A stretch of 64,000 nt of DNA, taken from NCBI GenBank assembly GCA_017798125.1, contig CP059070.1, positions 1,240,001 through 1,304,000 of the forward strand, given 5' to 3'. Shown piece by piece: positions 62,999 to 64,000 of the stretch. The notes beneath the pieces were generated by a model. That model worked only from the letters and a program-made list of their open reading frames with translations. It did not search any database and was not told the DNA's origin. This DNA comes from Cryomorphaceae bacterium. Lineage in GTDB: Bacteria > Bacteroidota > Bacteroidia > Flavobacteriales > ECT2AJA-044. Both the position numbers and the translations under genes were made by a program. Position 1 is the first letter of the stretch. Each line of letters begins with the position of its first letter.

Positions 62999-64000
62999 TT
63001 GCTCAAAAAGTTTTCGACATACCTGGTGCTCCTGGGCGTATTCCTGGGCAGCGGCTTCAGCGCCGCCGGTCAGTTCTATTACGGTATGCAACAAGAATTC
63101 GGTAAAAACCGTGTTCAATACAATGATTTTCTCTGGTCTTATTATCGCTTCGAGCGGTACGATGTATACTACTACAAGGAGGGAAAGGAGCTCGCTCAGT
63201 TCGCCGCTCGTGAGGTCAATGCGCATCTGAAGGAAATAGAGAAATACCTTGATTTTCCAGTCGATGATCGGCTTCAAATTCTGGTGTTCAACAACATGTC
63301 GGACCTCAAACAGAGCAACATCAATCTCAGTACAGAGGAGGACTACAATACGGGTGGGCAAACGACCATTGTAGGAACGCGCATGTTCGTCTACTTCAAT
63401 GGGGACCACAATGACTTTATCCGGCAGATTAGGGCTGGAGTGGCAGAGATCGTGATTCAGAACCTGATTTACGGGGGTAGTCTGAAGGATGCGGTTCGCA
63501 GCAGTACCCTTGTTCACTTGCCGGAATGGTACACGGAAGGCTTGAAGAGCTTCATTGCTCAGCCGTGGAATGTGGAGGTTGACAGTCGCGTTCGCGATGG
63601 AATCTTGAGCAACAAGTACAAGCGATTTAATTCGCTGAGCGGTGATGATGCGCGCTATGCAGGACACAGCTTCTGGAACTATGTGGTGAATACCTACGGG
63701 GAGAAGGTGATTCCGCACATCCTGTTTATGACCATCATCAATCGGAATGTCGATTCTGGATTCTTGTTTGTACTAGGTTCATCATTGACTAGTGTAGCAG
63801 AGGATTGGATGGCCTACTACGAAAAGAGGTATGGCGTGCTGAAGGACTTCAAGCCGCCCGATACGGAAGAGCTAAAGAAGGCCAAAAAAGACCAGGTGTT
63901 ATCGCAGTTCCGATTTAGCCCGACGGGGAGTCATTACGCCTATGTGCGCAATGAGTTGGGCTTGTACAAGGTGTACTTGGTCGATATCCGAAAGGACAAG
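62999..64000 (+). CDS. Peptidase-MA-like pseudoprotease with C-terminal TolB-type propeller (3' end outside window)
   Basis: The frame is open from the TTG at 62999 to the window end; about 334 residues seen. TTG start gives a signal peptide MLKKFSTYLVLLGVFLGSGF then SAAG. Residues about 50-260 look like a gluzincin (peptidase MA) fold: LVHLPEWYTEGLKSF matches the downstream Glu helix, but the HExxH helix reads VAEIVIQNL and lacks both histidines. From about residue 300, QFRFSPTGSHYAYVRNEL begins a TolB/PD40-type beta-propeller. I recall such long proteins as typical of Flavobacteriia. An antisense frame at 62984-63718 is not real. Confidence 0.72.
   Translation, partial: MLKKFSTYLVLLGVFLGSGFSAAGQFYYGMQQEFGKNRVQYNDFLWSYYRFERYDVYYYKEGKELAQFAAREVNAHLKEIEKYLDFPVDDRLQILVFNNMSDLKQSNINLSTEEDYNTGGQTTIVGTRMFVYFNGDHNDFIRQIRAGVAEIVIQNLIYGGSLKDAVRSSTLVHLPEWYTEGLKSFIAQPWNVEVDSRVRDGILSNKYKRFNSLSGDDARYAGHSFWNYVVNTYGEKVIPHILFMTIINRNVDSGFLFVLGSSLTSVAEDWMAYYEKRYGVLKDFKPPDTEELKKAKKDQVLSQFRFSPTGSHYAYVRNELGLYKVYLVDIRKDK

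Noticed and set aside
62984-63718. 244-codon open frame on the minus strand
   Set aside because: It is antisense to the plus-strand frame that has a signal peptide, peptidase-MA-like and propeller features; the minus product has no recognisable domain.

Overview
The window is a gene-dense bacterial chromosome segment from the phylum Bacteroidota, most likely order Flavobacteriales. The evidence is the gliding/type IX secretion genes gldD and gldE, four proteins with T9SS-type C-terminal sorting domains or equivalent architecture, a SusC/SusD pair, promoters with the Bacteroidota -7 element TAnnTTTG, and the conserved order mutY-ssb-gldE-gldD. Base composition looks close to 50% G+C by eye, which would fit a Cryomorphaceae/Schleiferiaceae-type marine lineage better than a low-GC Flavobacterium; this placement is a guess. 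No tRNA, rRNA, CRISPR array, insertion sequence or prophage was seen. The first and last genes are cut by the window edges.

Layout. 1-2.1 kb: end of an acyltransferase, an EamA exporter and two small metal-binding (HMA-type) proteins. 2.1-9.4 kb: an AddB-like helicase/nuclease subunit, heme A synthase, and the mutY-ssb-gldE-gldD cluster. 9.5-16.5 kb: HU, a TPR protein, a 29-residue basic protein, RNase G, an MFS exporter, RecX, formate-tetrahydrofolate ligase and an HTH protein. 16.6-38.6 kb: a large maltodextrin/starch locus. 38.6-51.8 kb: housekeeping genes (threonine aldolase, prfB with a programmed frameshift, ArsC-like protein, fumarase, DUF389 protein, ManC, FeoAB, an Mla-type lipid ABC transporter) plus two very small proteins. 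51.8-54.6 kb: a T9SS protein, a tandem duplication of a small exported protein, and a possible small RNA. 54.6-64 kb: gcvP, a UbiA-like membrane protein, kynU-kmo, a large T9SS protein and the start of a pseudoprotease/beta-propeller protein.

The maltodextrin locus is the most coherent system. SusC/SusD import oligosaccharides across the outer membrane; three GH13 enzymes and a secreted protein with repeated carbohydrate-binding-like modules act outside the cytoplasm; an MFS/SLC45-type permease takes sugar across the inner membrane; a GH65 phosphorylase, beta-phosphoglucomutase and a BadF-type sugar kinase feed glucose phosphates into glycolysis. Strikingly, the glycolytic genes pfkA and gapA are the first two genes of the same nine-gene minus-strand unit (31.8 to 20.3 kb). 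A Nudix-fold regulator with a degraded Nudix box sits between the two arms, and near-identical 17-bp palindromes (AGTGTAAAATTTACACT and AGTGTATTAAATACACT) lie in the pfkA and susC promoters.

The second unusual region (53.1-54.6 kb) has three copies of a sigma-54-like -24/-12 element (TTGGCACG-N4-TTG). Two drive near-identical 107-residue exported proteins and have the same inverted repeat upstream; the third is followed by no reading frame but by a hairpin terminator, so it may drive a small RNA.
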